Source: Bacillota bacterium
GTDB lineage: Bacteria > Bacillota > Sulfobacillia > JAJZYS01 > JAJYTV01
Assembly (NCBI GenBank): GCA_021806845.1
Contig: JAKAPV010000211.1
Coordinates: 1 to 5,325 of the forward strand
DNA: 5,325 bases
Direction: 5' to 3'
The translations under genes and the position numbers were made by a program. Of the stretch, positions 1 through 5,325 are shown piece by piece; the stretch's first letter is position 1; every line of letters begins with the position of its first letter. The notes under the pieces were generated by a model. That model was not told the origin of the DNA, did not search any database, and saw only the letters and a list, made by a program, of their open reading frames with translations.

Positions 1-502
1 GGTCCTCGATCGCGATCTGGGCGAGTATCCGGTTGTGGTGGGCGATGATCTTCTCGACCGGGATGTCGGCATCGGGGCCCGTCACATGGCCGTCCGCGGC
101 GAGTGTCACGTCGTACCCGTGGGAGAGCGCGCTGCGCACGGTCGTGTCGACGCAGTAGTCGGTCGCGCAGCCGACGACCGCTACATGCTGGGCGCCGATG
201 CTGCGCAGGAGGCTGTCAAGCTCCGTGTGCAGGAAGGAGTCGCTCGAGTGCTTATGGACCACCGTTTCGCCGGGTTCCGGAGCAATGACCGGGTGGATCG
301 GCCAGTGCTCGTGGCCGGGCACGAGCGTGTCTCCGGGCCCGAGACTGTGGTGCTGGACATAGACGACCGGGACGCCGCGCACACGGGCTCGGTCCAGGAG
401 CCCGGAGATGTTCTGCAGCACAGTGCTGTCGATCGGGTCGCTCGGGTCAATCGTGCCAACCTGCACGTCGATCACCAGAACCACCTGCGCCTTCTCGGGC
501 AA
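1..502 (-). CDS. Isochorismatase-family cysteine hydrolase (3' end off window)
   Basis: Minus-strand reading gives 167 residues before the left edge cuts off the C-terminus. The fold is the isochorismatase-like alpha/beta hydrolase family, which hydrolyses amides or vinyl ethers (nicotinamide, N-carbamoyl compounds, isochorismate). The full presumed triad is visible: Asp12 in VLVIDVQ, Lys84 in VVHKHSSDSF and Cys117 in GCATDYCVDT, with the usual small residues before ATDYC where the family has a cis-peptide. The start is a TTG at 502-500, reading MPEKAQVVLVIDVQ, because this places the first strand where family members have it. A G-run (511-516) lies 8 nt upstream. The frame stays open further upstream, but I find no ATG in it there; GTG codons at 511 and 571 have poorer ribosome sites. 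The family's usual length is about 180-200 residues, so little is missing. The gene is divergent from the cupin/oxidase pair. The family call is secure; the substrate cannot be told. Confidence 0.88.
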   Translation of the reverse strand, partial: MPEKAQVVLVIDVQVGTIDPSDPIDSTVLQNISGLLDRARVRGVPVVYVQHHSLGPGDTLVPGHEHWPIHPVIAPEPGETVVHKHSSDSFLHTELDSLLRSIGAQHVAVVGCATDYCVDTTVRSALSHGYDVTLAADGHVTGPDADIPVEKIIAHHNRILAQIAIED

Positions 503-510
503 GAAGCGCA

Positions 511-516
511 CCCCCC
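511..516 (-). promoter_or_regulatory. Ribosome binding site for the hydrolase TTG start
   Basis: On the minus strand a run of six G lies 8 nt before the TTG at 502-500. It is a weak but usable Shine-Dalgarno match and supports TTG over the GTG at 511-509, which would begin inside the run. Confidence 0.4.
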
Positions 517-589
517 GCACACCGTAATGCGACCAAATGTTCGCTAAACGTGCGTGATGTCCTTCCGGCACCGTGCATCGACAGGAATT

Positions 590-602
590 TCCCTTGAAGG
601 GA
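590..602. promoter_or_regulatory. Dyad in divergent spacer, possible operator
   Basis: The 177-bp spacer between the divergent hydrolase and cupin genes contains TCCCTTGAAGGGA, a perfect 13-nt dyad with a single central base. It overlaps a second short dyad, GGAATTTCC (584-592). The TTGAAG at 594-599 could be a -35-like element for the plus strand, but no convincing -10 follows at 16-18 nt. An operator role is inferred only from symmetry and from the position between divergent genes. Nothing else in 503-679 looks like a gene. Confidence 0.25.
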
Positions 603-664
603 TCGCGTGCGCCGCGTTCGAACCATCTCAGCCGTGCACAGGCTGGTCCGGGCGATTGCGCACA

Positions 665-671
665 GAGGGGG
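665..671 (+). promoter_or_regulatory. Ribosome binding site of the cupin pseudogene
   Basis: GAGGGGG lies 8 nt before the ATG at 680. It decides this start over the in-frame GTG at 701 and the ATGs at 764 and 767, which would cut into the family-conserved N-terminal part. Confidence 0.6.
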
Positions 672-679
672 CGCGGTGG

Positions 680-1031
680 ATGGCGGGAGACCGGGCGAAG
701 GTGAGCGAGGGTGCCGTCTCTGGGCTGCGCAGGAGTTCGCCTCAGGGGGTTTACGAGAACGAGATGATGGCCGTATCCCATGCCCTTACGGTGCAGCCGC
801 GCGCAGGATACGCGGCGAGCGTGGGCGGGCGGCCGTTCGAAGTGGACCTCGTGCACCTGCCGGCCGGCAAGCGCTTTTGCCCCGTGCACGCGCACAGCAC
901 CATGTGGGAGTACTGACAATCCGGGTCTCGACGCGGTGCGCTATCCGAACACCGGCAAGTGGCTCGTGACGCACCCGCTGAAGAAGGTGTTCCGCGTTGA
1001 GGAGTGCGACTACTTCGAGGGCGAGGAGTAG
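680..1031 (+). pseudogene. Cupin-domain protein with internal deletion and frameshift
   Basis: The first part, from ATG 680, reads 78 residues of a single-domain cupin: a lead segment with SSPQGVYENEMMAVSHAL, then GGRPFEVDLVHLPAGKRF and the start of cupin motif 1 (His70, His72, Glu77 in HAHSTMWE). Translation stops at TGA 914-916. From 915, in the +1 frame, DNPGLDAVRYPNTGKW to DYFEGEE continues for 38 residues to TAG 1029-1031. That is the C-terminal end of the same small-cupin family, where a D-N/H-P turn follows the last barrel strands. Between TMWEY and DNPG, intact relatives carry, from memory, about 45-60 residues including motif 2 (P-x-G-x-x-H). The gene therefore seems to have lost about 135-180 bp, leaving a frame difference. 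The remnant lacks half the barrel and the last metal ligand, so it is probably non-functional. It lies 17 bp before the oxidase, so it was probably its operon partner. An assembly collapse is the main alternative. Confidence 0.75.
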
Positions 1032-1039
1032 GGAAGGGG
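1032..1039 (+). promoter_or_regulatory. Ribosome binding site for the oxidase TTG start
   Basis: GGAAGGGG ends 9 nt before the TTG at 1049-1051. No comparable site precedes the in-frame ATG at 1004, which lies inside the cupin remnant. The ATG at 1079 has only a GAGG 1-2 nt away, too close to serve. Confidence 0.6.
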
Positions 1040-1048
1040 CGAAGTGTC

Positions 1049-2257
1049 TTGACCGATGCCGGCGCGCTCAATAGAGGCATGCAGGCGCAGGTCGCCATCT
1101 ATATGGGAGGAAACCGCGCGCCAGCGGAAGCCGGCGCCCATTTCAAGGACGGGCGCTGGCCCGTCTCTCCCGACGAGTGGCGCGAGTGTGCCAGGCATGC
1201 GCTTCCAGACGGTCCCTTTGGCTACCTTGAGGGCGCCGCTGGCGGCGAGGAGACCATGCGCGAGAACCGCGCAGCGTTCTCCCGCTGGCGACTTCGTCCC
1301 CGGATGCTGCGCGACGTCACGCAGCGGGACATCTCCGTCGAGCTGAAGGGCCGGCGCCTCCCTGCGCCCTTCTTGCTGGCCCCCGTGGGCGTGCAAGAGA
1401 TCCTCCACGCGGACGGGGACCTGGCGTCCGCCCGCGCTGCGGCGAGTCGGGGAGTGCCATTCATCACGAGCACCGTGTCGTCCGTTCCGATGGAAGCGGT
1501 GGCCGCCGCGATGGGGGACGCGCCGCGCTGGTATCAGCTCTACCCGTCGCGCAGCCGCGAGATCAACGAGAGCATGCTCTCCCGCGCGCAGGCGTCCGGT
1601 TATGAGGCCCTTGTCGTCACGCTCGACACGACGATGCTCGGCTGGCGCGAGCGCGACCTGCGCGAAGGGTACCTGCCGTTTCTCCAGGGGAAGGGCCTGG
1701 CCAACTACTTTGCGGATCCCGCCTTCTGCGCACTGCTCGCGCGGCCGCCGGCGGAGGACATCGGCGCGGCCGTCGCCGCCTTCCTGAACGTCTACGTGCA
1801 CCCGGGCTTCACCTGGCAGGACCTCCGTTTCCTACGCGAGCGCTGGCATGGTCCGCTCTGGCTCAAGGGCATCACGCATCCGGACGACGCCCGTCTGGCC
1901 ATCGACCACGGCGCCGACGGCGTGATCGTGTCGAACCACGGCGGCAGGCAGGTGGATGGCGCCATCGCTGCCCTCGACGCGTTGCCGGAAATCGCGGCCG
2001 CCGTCGGGGACCGCCTGCCTCTCCTCATGGACGGCGGCGTGCGCCGCGGAGCGGACGTCCTGAAGGCGCTCTCGCTCGGTGCCCGCGCGGTCCTGATCGG
2101 CCGCCTGTACCTCTACGGTCTCGCCGCCGCCGGCGAGGCCGGCGTCGGCAGGGTCATCGACAACCTGAGGGCGGACGTGGACCTTACGCTCGGCCTTTGT
2201 GGCCGGCGATCGATCGGCGACGTCGACCGGTCGCTCGTGTCAGGCATCGGGATCTAG
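1049..2257 (+). CDS. FMN-dependent alpha-hydroxy-acid oxidase, lactate 2-monooxygenase-like
   Basis: A 402-residue member of the FMN-dependent 2-hydroxy-acid dehydrogenase/oxidase family (glycolate oxidase, lactate oxidase, LldD, lactate 2-monooxygenase). These TIM-barrel enzymes oxidise L-2-hydroxy acids to 2-oxo acids and usually pass electrons to oxygen. Numbered from the TTG start, the site looks complete: Tyr59 in FGYLEGAAGG, the LLAPVGVQ segment, Tyr165 in WYQLY, Asp193 in VTLDTTMLGWRERDLR, Lys273 in WLKGITHPDDA, and His297 with Arg300 in VSNHGGRQVDGA. The FMN-phosphate region MDGGVRRGADVLKAL and LIGR (Arg352) follows. The insertion around FLQGKGLANYFADPAF resembles the lactate-monooxygenase branch more than spinach-type glycolate oxidase. 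TTG 1049 is chosen because TDAGALNRGMQAQVAIY matches how this branch usually begins and because of the ribosome site. The protein is probably cytoplasmic, with no signal peptide. Substrate (lactate, glycolate, mandelate or other) and electron acceptor remain open. Confidence 0.92.
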   Translation: MTDAGALNRGMQAQVAIYMGGNRAPAEAGAHFKDGRWPVSPDEWRECARHALPDGPFGYLEGAAGGEETMRENRAAFSRWRLRPRMLRDVTQRDISVELKGRRLPAPFLLAPVGVQEILHADGDLASARAAASRGVPFITSTVSSVPMEAVAAAMGDAPRWYQLYPSRSREINESMLSRAQASGYEALVVTLDTTMLGWRERDLREGYLPFLQGKGLANYFADPAFCALLARPPAEDIGAAVAAFLNVYVHPGFTWQDLRFLRERWHGPLWLKGITHPDDARLAIDHGADGVIVSNHGGRQVDGAIAALDALPEIAAAVGDRLPLLMDGGVRRGADVLKALSLGARAVLIGRLYLYGLAAAGEAGVGRVIDNLRADVDLTLGLCGRRSIGDVDRSLVSGIGI

Positions 2258-2280
2258 GCTTCGAAAGCACTTGCCGATAC

Positions 2281-2315
2281 CCCCCTGTACAGTTCAAAGC
2301 GAGCAGTGCAGGGGG
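2281..2315. terminator. GC-rich hairpin between convergent genes, probable bidirectional terminator
   Basis: CCCCCTGTAC (2281-2290) can pair with GTGCAGGGGG (2306-2315) in a 10-bp stem with one G-T wobble around a 15-nt loop. It begins 23 nt after the oxidase stop and lies about 31 nt past the PHP phosphatase stop on the other strand, as expected for a shared terminator. Neither strand has a clear T-run after the stem, so it is not a canonical intrinsic terminator. The remaining spacer bases hold nothing else I can support. Confidence 0.5.
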
Positions 2316-2346
2316 TGCTCATGTGCGACGAGGAAGCCGAGGCTGC

Positions 2347-3168
2347 TTAGCTGAGCGGGGCGGAGATACGCCGGCGTCCGATGAAGTGCACGGCCTCGTC
2401 GTAGCCGGCGGACTGCACGAGGGAAACAGCGGCAGGGAAGCCGGCGCCGACGTTCTCCGGCTCATGGGCGTCCGATCCGATGCTCACCGGCACGCCGGCC
2501 GCGCGCGCCGCGGCCAGGTACTCCGGGACGGGGTAGATCTCGCCGACCGGCTTGCGCAGACCGGCCGTGTTGCATTCGAGCGCCATGTCCTGCGCCTTCA
2601 GGGCTTGCGCGGTCCGCCGGAAGTCCTCCAGGAGCGAATGCTCTGCTTGCTCGCCGAAGATCTTCGGCAGGTCGGGGTGCGTCAAGACGTCAAAGAGGCC
2701 GCTCCGAACCGCCATGCGGCTCGACTCGAAGTACTTGTCCCAGACCGCTCTCCGGCCGAGTGCGGCGGCGCGTTCGCGATGGTCGGCAAGGTCGATGCCG
2801 ATGTCCCCGACGAAGTGCACGGAGCCGTGGACGAAGTCCCACGGGTAGAGCCCGAGGAAGCGCGCGATGCCCTCTTCGGCCCCCGGCACGTAATCCATCT
2901 CGAGACCGAAGGAGATGGGCACGCCGCGCGCCTTCTGGCGCTCTACGAACGCGAGGTACGAGTCCAGGCGGTAGAGGCAGCGGGCGTCGGCCCACGCGTT
3001 GTCGAGGAGACCTCTCGCCTCGTGGAAGCGGTAGGCATGTTCGACGACGCCGAGGCGCGAGACGCCCGCCTGAGCTGCCGCCTCGAGGTAGCGGTCGACC
3101 CACTCGTCCGGATAGTTCTCGGGGGTATAGGGTCCACGCTCGAGGTGCAGGTGCTGATCCGCGATCAT
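2347..3168 (-). CDS. PHP-family phosphatase, histidinol-phosphatase-like
   Basis: A 273-residue PHP-domain phosphoesterase, about the size of Bacillus-type histidinol-phosphatase (HisK/HisJ, roughly 268 residues). The metal-site residues appear in order: His6 and His8 in DQHLHLE, His44 in VVEHAYRF, Glu90 in GLEMDYVPG, His114 and His118 in VHGSVHF, His164 in LTHPDLPKIFG, then ECNTAGLRKPVGEIYP and finally Asp233 and His235 in IGSDAHEPENVG. This set implies a working multi-metal phosphatase. ATG 3168-3166 overlaps the serA stop by 4 bp (ATGA) behind a strong GGAGGAG, so translation is probably coupled. By family it would release histidinol from histidinol phosphate. However, it is the last gene after an aminotransferase and SerA, with no other his gene in view, so a role as phosphoserine phosphatase is a reasonable inference. 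The family is certain; the substrate is not. Confidence 0.9.
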   Translation of the reverse strand: MIADQHLHLERGPYTPENYPDEWVDRYLEAAAQAGVSRLGVVEHAYRFHEARGLLDNAWADARCLYRLDSYLAFVERQKARGVPISFGLEMDYVPGAEEGIARFLGLYPWDFVHGSVHFVGDIGIDLADHRERAAALGRRAVWDKYFESSRMAVRSGLFDVLTHPDLPKIFGEQAEHSLLEDFRRTAQALKAQDMALECNTAGLRKPVGEIYPVPEYLAAARAAGVPVSIGSDAHEPENVGAGFPAAVSLVQSAGYDEAVHFIGRRRISAPLS

Positions 3169-4748
3169 CGCGGCTCCTCCTCCAGCGCCCCCGTCACTTG
3201 CACCGCGTAGATCCCCTCCATCTCCGGCAGATTTCCGAGGGCGCGCAAGAGTTCAAGTCCCGGCGCATCGTCGAGCCCCAGCGCCATCAGCGCCCGGCCG
3301 CCGGGAATCTCGCGGTCGAGTTCCAGCGTCGCAATATTGAGTCCTGCGTTGCCGAGCAGCGTGCCGACGCGCCCCACGACCCCCGGGAGGTCCCTATGCT
3401 GCGTCAGCAGGAGATGACGAGGCAGGCGCAGGTCGAAGCGGCCGCCGGCGAGGCGCTGGACGCGCGGCTGCTCCTCGAGGGTGATCTCCACCTCGCGGTC
3501 GGGCCGCTCGGCAAACCACGCCGCGAGCCGCGGCGCGCCGCCCGCCTCGACGCCGATGCGGGCCTGGAGGCCCGCCTCCTTCGCCCGCACGGCGGCGTTC
3601 ACGGGGTTCACCGGACCGTCGACCACGCGCTCCAGGAGGCCCGCGAGAATCGCCCTCGCCGCCATCGGCGCGGCCTCGTCGGGCAGACCGCCGCGGCAGG
3701 CGACGTGCAGGACCGGCCCCTCTCCGCCCGTCGCTCCGACGATCCGCCCGAGCACGCGCCCGACCTCCAGGAGACGCGCCGGCACGACGCCGTCGAGACT
3801 GGGGAATGGGAGGTTCACCGCCTCTTCGGGGATATCCCCCGCGAGGGCACGCACGACCGCCTGGGCGATCCGCGTTCCGATGCTGGACATCGCTTCGTTC
3901 GTCGACCCCCCGAGGTGGCAGGTGAACAGCATGTCCTCGCGCGCGAGGAGGCCGGCGTCGACGGGCGGCTCGTGCGAGAAGACGTCCAGCGCGGCGCCGG
4001 CAAGCTGCCCTTCGTCGCAGAGGGACTGCAGAGCCGTCTCGTCGATCAGGCCGCCGCGCGCGACATTCAGTACGAAAGCCCCCTTGGGCAAGCGGGAGAG
4101 TTCCGGCCGCCCCAGCCGGGGGCCTGTCTTCGGCGTGTGGATGGTGAGCACTTGCGAGCGGGCGAGCAGGTCCTCGAGCGACTCCAGCTTGGTGGCGCCC
4201 CGGGCGCGCACGGTTTCCTCGGGAACATAGGGATCGTATGCCCACGTCTGCATGCCGAAGCCGCGCGCGATGCGGGCCACCTCTCTGCCGACGCGGCCGA
4301 TGCCGATGATGCCGAGGGATTTGCCGCGCAGCTCGGTGCCGATGAACGCTTGCCGGTCCCAGCCGCCCGCGCGGACATGGTGGTCTGACCTGCGGACGTG
4401 GCGCACGAGGCCGAGCAGTAGGGCGAAGGTGTGCTCGGCTGCGGCCTCCGCGTTGGCCCCGGGCGTATTCAGCACGAGCACGCCGCGCTCGGTGGCGGCG
4501 TCGAGGTCGATGTTGTCGACGCCCGCGCCCGCGCGCGCCACGATCCGCAGGTTGGGAGCGCGCTCGAGGAGTTCGCGCGTCATGCGATGGGCGCTGCGGA
4601 TGATCACGGCGTCGAACTCGCCGATCCTCCCCGCCAGCTCCTCCACCGGCAGGAGATCATGCGCCTCTACCTCGACCGCGGCGCGCAGCGCCGCGAGTCC
4701 ATCTGCGCCGAGATGTTCTGTGACGAGTACGCGCGGGCGCTCTTTCAT
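3165..4748 (-). CDS. serA: D-3-phosphoglycerate dehydrogenase, ACT-domain (type 1)
   Basis: A 527-residue protein, the usual length of type 1 SerA, which oxidises 3-phosphoglycerate to 3-phosphohydroxypyruvate with NAD+, the first step of phosphorylated serine synthesis. Residues about 5-97 and 285-315 form the substrate-binding domain, with RAGAGVDNIDLDAA at 72-85. Residues about 98-284 form the NAD domain: GIGRVG at 149-154, with Asp172 as the likely NAD-ribose acidic residue. The catalytic set is Arg231 (NVARGG), Glu260 (DVFSHEPP) and His278 (CHLGGST). After VNLP (311-314) comes an intervening ASB-type domain (about 315-443), then a C-terminal ACT domain (about 446-520) with HRDLPG and NAGLNIA. 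Asp453 and Asn471 sit where known serine-sensing ACT domains bind serine, so product inhibition is likely. ATG 4748 overlaps the aminotransferase stop by 4 bp (ATGA) behind AAGGAGGG. It sits mid-operon between aminotransferase and PHP phosphatase. Confidence 0.96.
   Translation of the reverse strand: MKERPRVLVTEHLGADGLAALRAAVEVEAHDLLPVEELAGRIGEFDAVIIRSAHRMTRELLERAPNLRIVARAGAGVDNIDLDAATERGVLVLNTPGANAEAAAEHTFALLLGLVRHVRRSDHHVRAGGWDRQAFIGTELRGKSLGIIGIGRVGREVARIARGFGMQTWAYDPYVPEETVRARGATKLESLEDLLARSQVLTIHTPKTGPRLGRPELSRLPKGAFVLNVARGGLIDETALQSLCDEGQLAGAALDVFSHEPPVDAGLLAREDMLFTCHLGGSTNEAMSSIGTRIAQAVVRALAGDIPEEAVNLPFPSLDGVVPARLLEVGRVLGRIVGATGGEGPVLHVACRGGLPDEAAPMAARAILAGLLERVVDGPVNPVNAAVRAKEAGLQARIGVEAGGAPRLAAWFAERPDREVEITLEEQPRVQRLAGGRFDLRLPRHLLLTQHRDLPGVVGRVGTLLGNAGLNIATLELDREIPGGRALMALGLDDAPGLELLRALGNLPEMEGIYAVQVTGALEEEPR
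3174..3180 (-). promoter_or_regulatory. Ribosome binding site of the PHP phosphatase gene
   Basis: GGAGGAG on the minus strand lies 5 nt before the ATG at 3168, inside the last codons of serA. It fixes the start at the ATGA overlap and fits translational coupling. Confidence 0.7.
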
Positions 4749-5325
4749 GCCGGGTTCCCTCCTTGGATGGGACGCTCATCCTGCCAGACGGCCAGCGCGG
4801 CGCGCACGCCGCTGCCGTCTGCCGCACGGTACCCGAGAGTCGCAAGCGCAACCTCCAGCGCGCCGAGGGCGCCGAGCAGGTCGAGCGGCTGCACCGCGCC
4901 GACGTGCCCGATGCGGAATACCCGCCCCTTCCACTCGCCCTGCCCGCCGGCGATCACCGCGCCCTCTGCGCGCGCAGCGGCGCGCAGGTCGGCGACCTTG
5001 ATGCCGTCCGGAGCCGCAAAGGCGGTCACGGTGGGGGAGGCGAACTCTCTTGACGCGAGCGGCGGGATGCCGATCGCGTCACCTGCGGCCCTAGCCATCC
5101 GGCCGAGCAGGACGTGCCTTGCGGCCCGCGCCGACGCGCCCTCCGCGCCTAGGAGGCGCAGCGCTTCGCCGAGGGCCGCGACCAGGGTTACGGCATGGGT
5201 GTACGGCAGGTCGCCGCGCAGGTAGGGACGGAGGTCGAAGTAGACGCTCTGCGGCTGCGCGGCCTGAGCCGTCGCGACGCCGCGCTGCGAGAGCAGCACG
5301 ATGGCGAGGCCCGGCGGCGCCATGA
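4745..5325 (-). CDS. Class V aminotransferase, alanine-glyoxylate/serine-pyruvate type (N-terminus off window)
   Basis: The C-terminal half, about 193 residues, of a PLP-dependent fold-type I class V aminotransferase; the full family is about 380 residues. The visible part opens with MAPPGLAIVLLSQRG, which in this family directly follows the PLP-lysine motif (SQKxLM), so the catalytic Lys lies just beyond the right edge. The Met at 5323 is therefore internal, not a start. SVYFDLRPYLRGDLPYTHAVTLVAALGEAL is the typical segment after it. FRIGHVGAVQPLDLLGALGALE near the end carries the Arg that binds the substrate carboxylate. Family members move amino groups between alanine, serine or phosphoserine-like donors and glyoxylate or pyruvate. 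Its overlap with serA suggests it makes phosphoserine from phosphohydroxypyruvate, replacing SerC; serine/glyoxylate or alanine/glyoxylate exchange is the alternative. It is the first visible gene of the minus-strand operon, whose promoter is outside the window. Confidence 0.9.
   Translation of the reverse strand, partial: MAPPGLAIVLLSQRGVATAQAAQPQSVYFDLRPYLRGDLPYTHAVTLVAALGEALRLLGAEGASARAARHVLLGRMARAAGDAIGIPPLASREFASPTVTAFAAPDGIKVADLRAAARAEGAVIAGGQGEWKGRVFRIGHVGAVQPLDLLGALGALEVALATLGYRAADGSGVRAALAVWQDERPIQGGNPA
4757..4764 (-). promoter_or_regulatory. Ribosome binding site of serA
   Basis: AAGGAGGG on the minus strand, 8 nt before the ATG at 4748, is a near-ideal Shine-Dalgarno sequence inside the end of the aminotransferase gene. 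It settles the serA start. Confidence 0.75.

Noticed and set aside
35..547. Plus-strand open frame of 170 codons
   Set aside because: It is the antisense of the cysteine hydrolase, whose minus-strand frame contains the complete family motifs.
905..925. Programmed +1 frameshift in the cupin gene
   Set aside because: There is no slippery sequence, and joining the frames would still lack the barrel centre and motif 2, so a deletion explains it better.
1004..1048. Upstream ATG for the oxidase at 1004
   Set aside because: It would overlap the cupin remnant, has no good ribosome site, and adds an Arg/Gly-rich stretch unlike family N-termini.
1010..1801. Minus-strand open frame of 263 codons
   Set aside because: Antisense shadow of the oxidase in GC-rich DNA, with no recognisable domain.
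2197..3210. Plus-strand open frame of 337 codons
   Set aside because: Antisense of the PHP phosphatase; composition is typical of a GC-rich shadow frame.
2760..4388. Very long plus-strand open frame of 542 codons
   Set aside because: It runs antisense across serA and part of the PHP gene, is Arg-rich, and shows no motif. The sense-strand proteins are unambiguous.
4431..5225. Plus-strand open frame of 264 codons
   Set aside because: Antisense of the serA and aminotransferase junction; low-complexity Arg/Ala/Ser-rich, with no family resemblance.
1..5325. CRISPR array, tRNA, insertion sequence or defence system
   Set aside because: I saw no spaced direct repeats, tRNA-like cloverleaf, transposase or terminal inverted repeats. 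All recognisable genes are metabolic.

Overview
The window is GC-rich (roughly two thirds by eye), densely coded bacterial DNA. Strong Shine-Dalgarno sequences, two probable TTG starts and ATGA gene overlaps would suit a high-GC, possibly thermophilic, Bacillota-type or Chloroflexi-like bacterium. The sequence cannot settle the taxon, and I saw no mobile element, CRISPR array, tRNA or rRNA.

Layout. Left part: a minus-strand isochorismatase-family cysteine hydrolase runs off the left edge (1-502). A 177-bp divergent spacer (503-679) holds a small dyad. On the plus strand follows a cupin gene that has lost its middle (680-1031, pseudogene), then, 17 bp later, an intact FMN-dependent alpha-hydroxy-acid oxidase related to lactate 2-monooxygenase (1049-2257). 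Centre: an 89-bp convergent spacer contains a GC-rich hairpin (2281-2315). Right part: a minus-strand operon read from the right edge. Its order is a class V aminotransferase of the alanine-glyoxylate/serine-pyruvate type (partial, 4745-5325), a full-length ACT-domain D-3-phosphoglycerate dehydrogenase SerA (3165-4748) and a PHP-family phosphatase annotated by homology as histidinol-phosphatase (2347-3168). Both junctions are 4-bp ATGA overlaps.

How the genes may work together. SerA makes 3-phosphohydroxypyruvate, and a class V aminotransferase can convert that to phosphoserine. A phosphatase would complete L-serine synthesis. No SerB-type phosphatase is in the window, and no other histidine gene is visible. 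The main hypothesis is therefore that the PHP enzyme is the phosphoserine phosphatase of a compact three-gene serine operon built with non-canonical enzymes for steps 2 and 3. The oxidase on the opposite strand could supply glyoxylate or pyruvate, the usual amino acceptors of this aminotransferase family, but that link is speculative.

The window looks mostly like ordinary metabolic chromosome. The two points most worth following are the serine-operon phosphatase and the internally deleted cupin gene.
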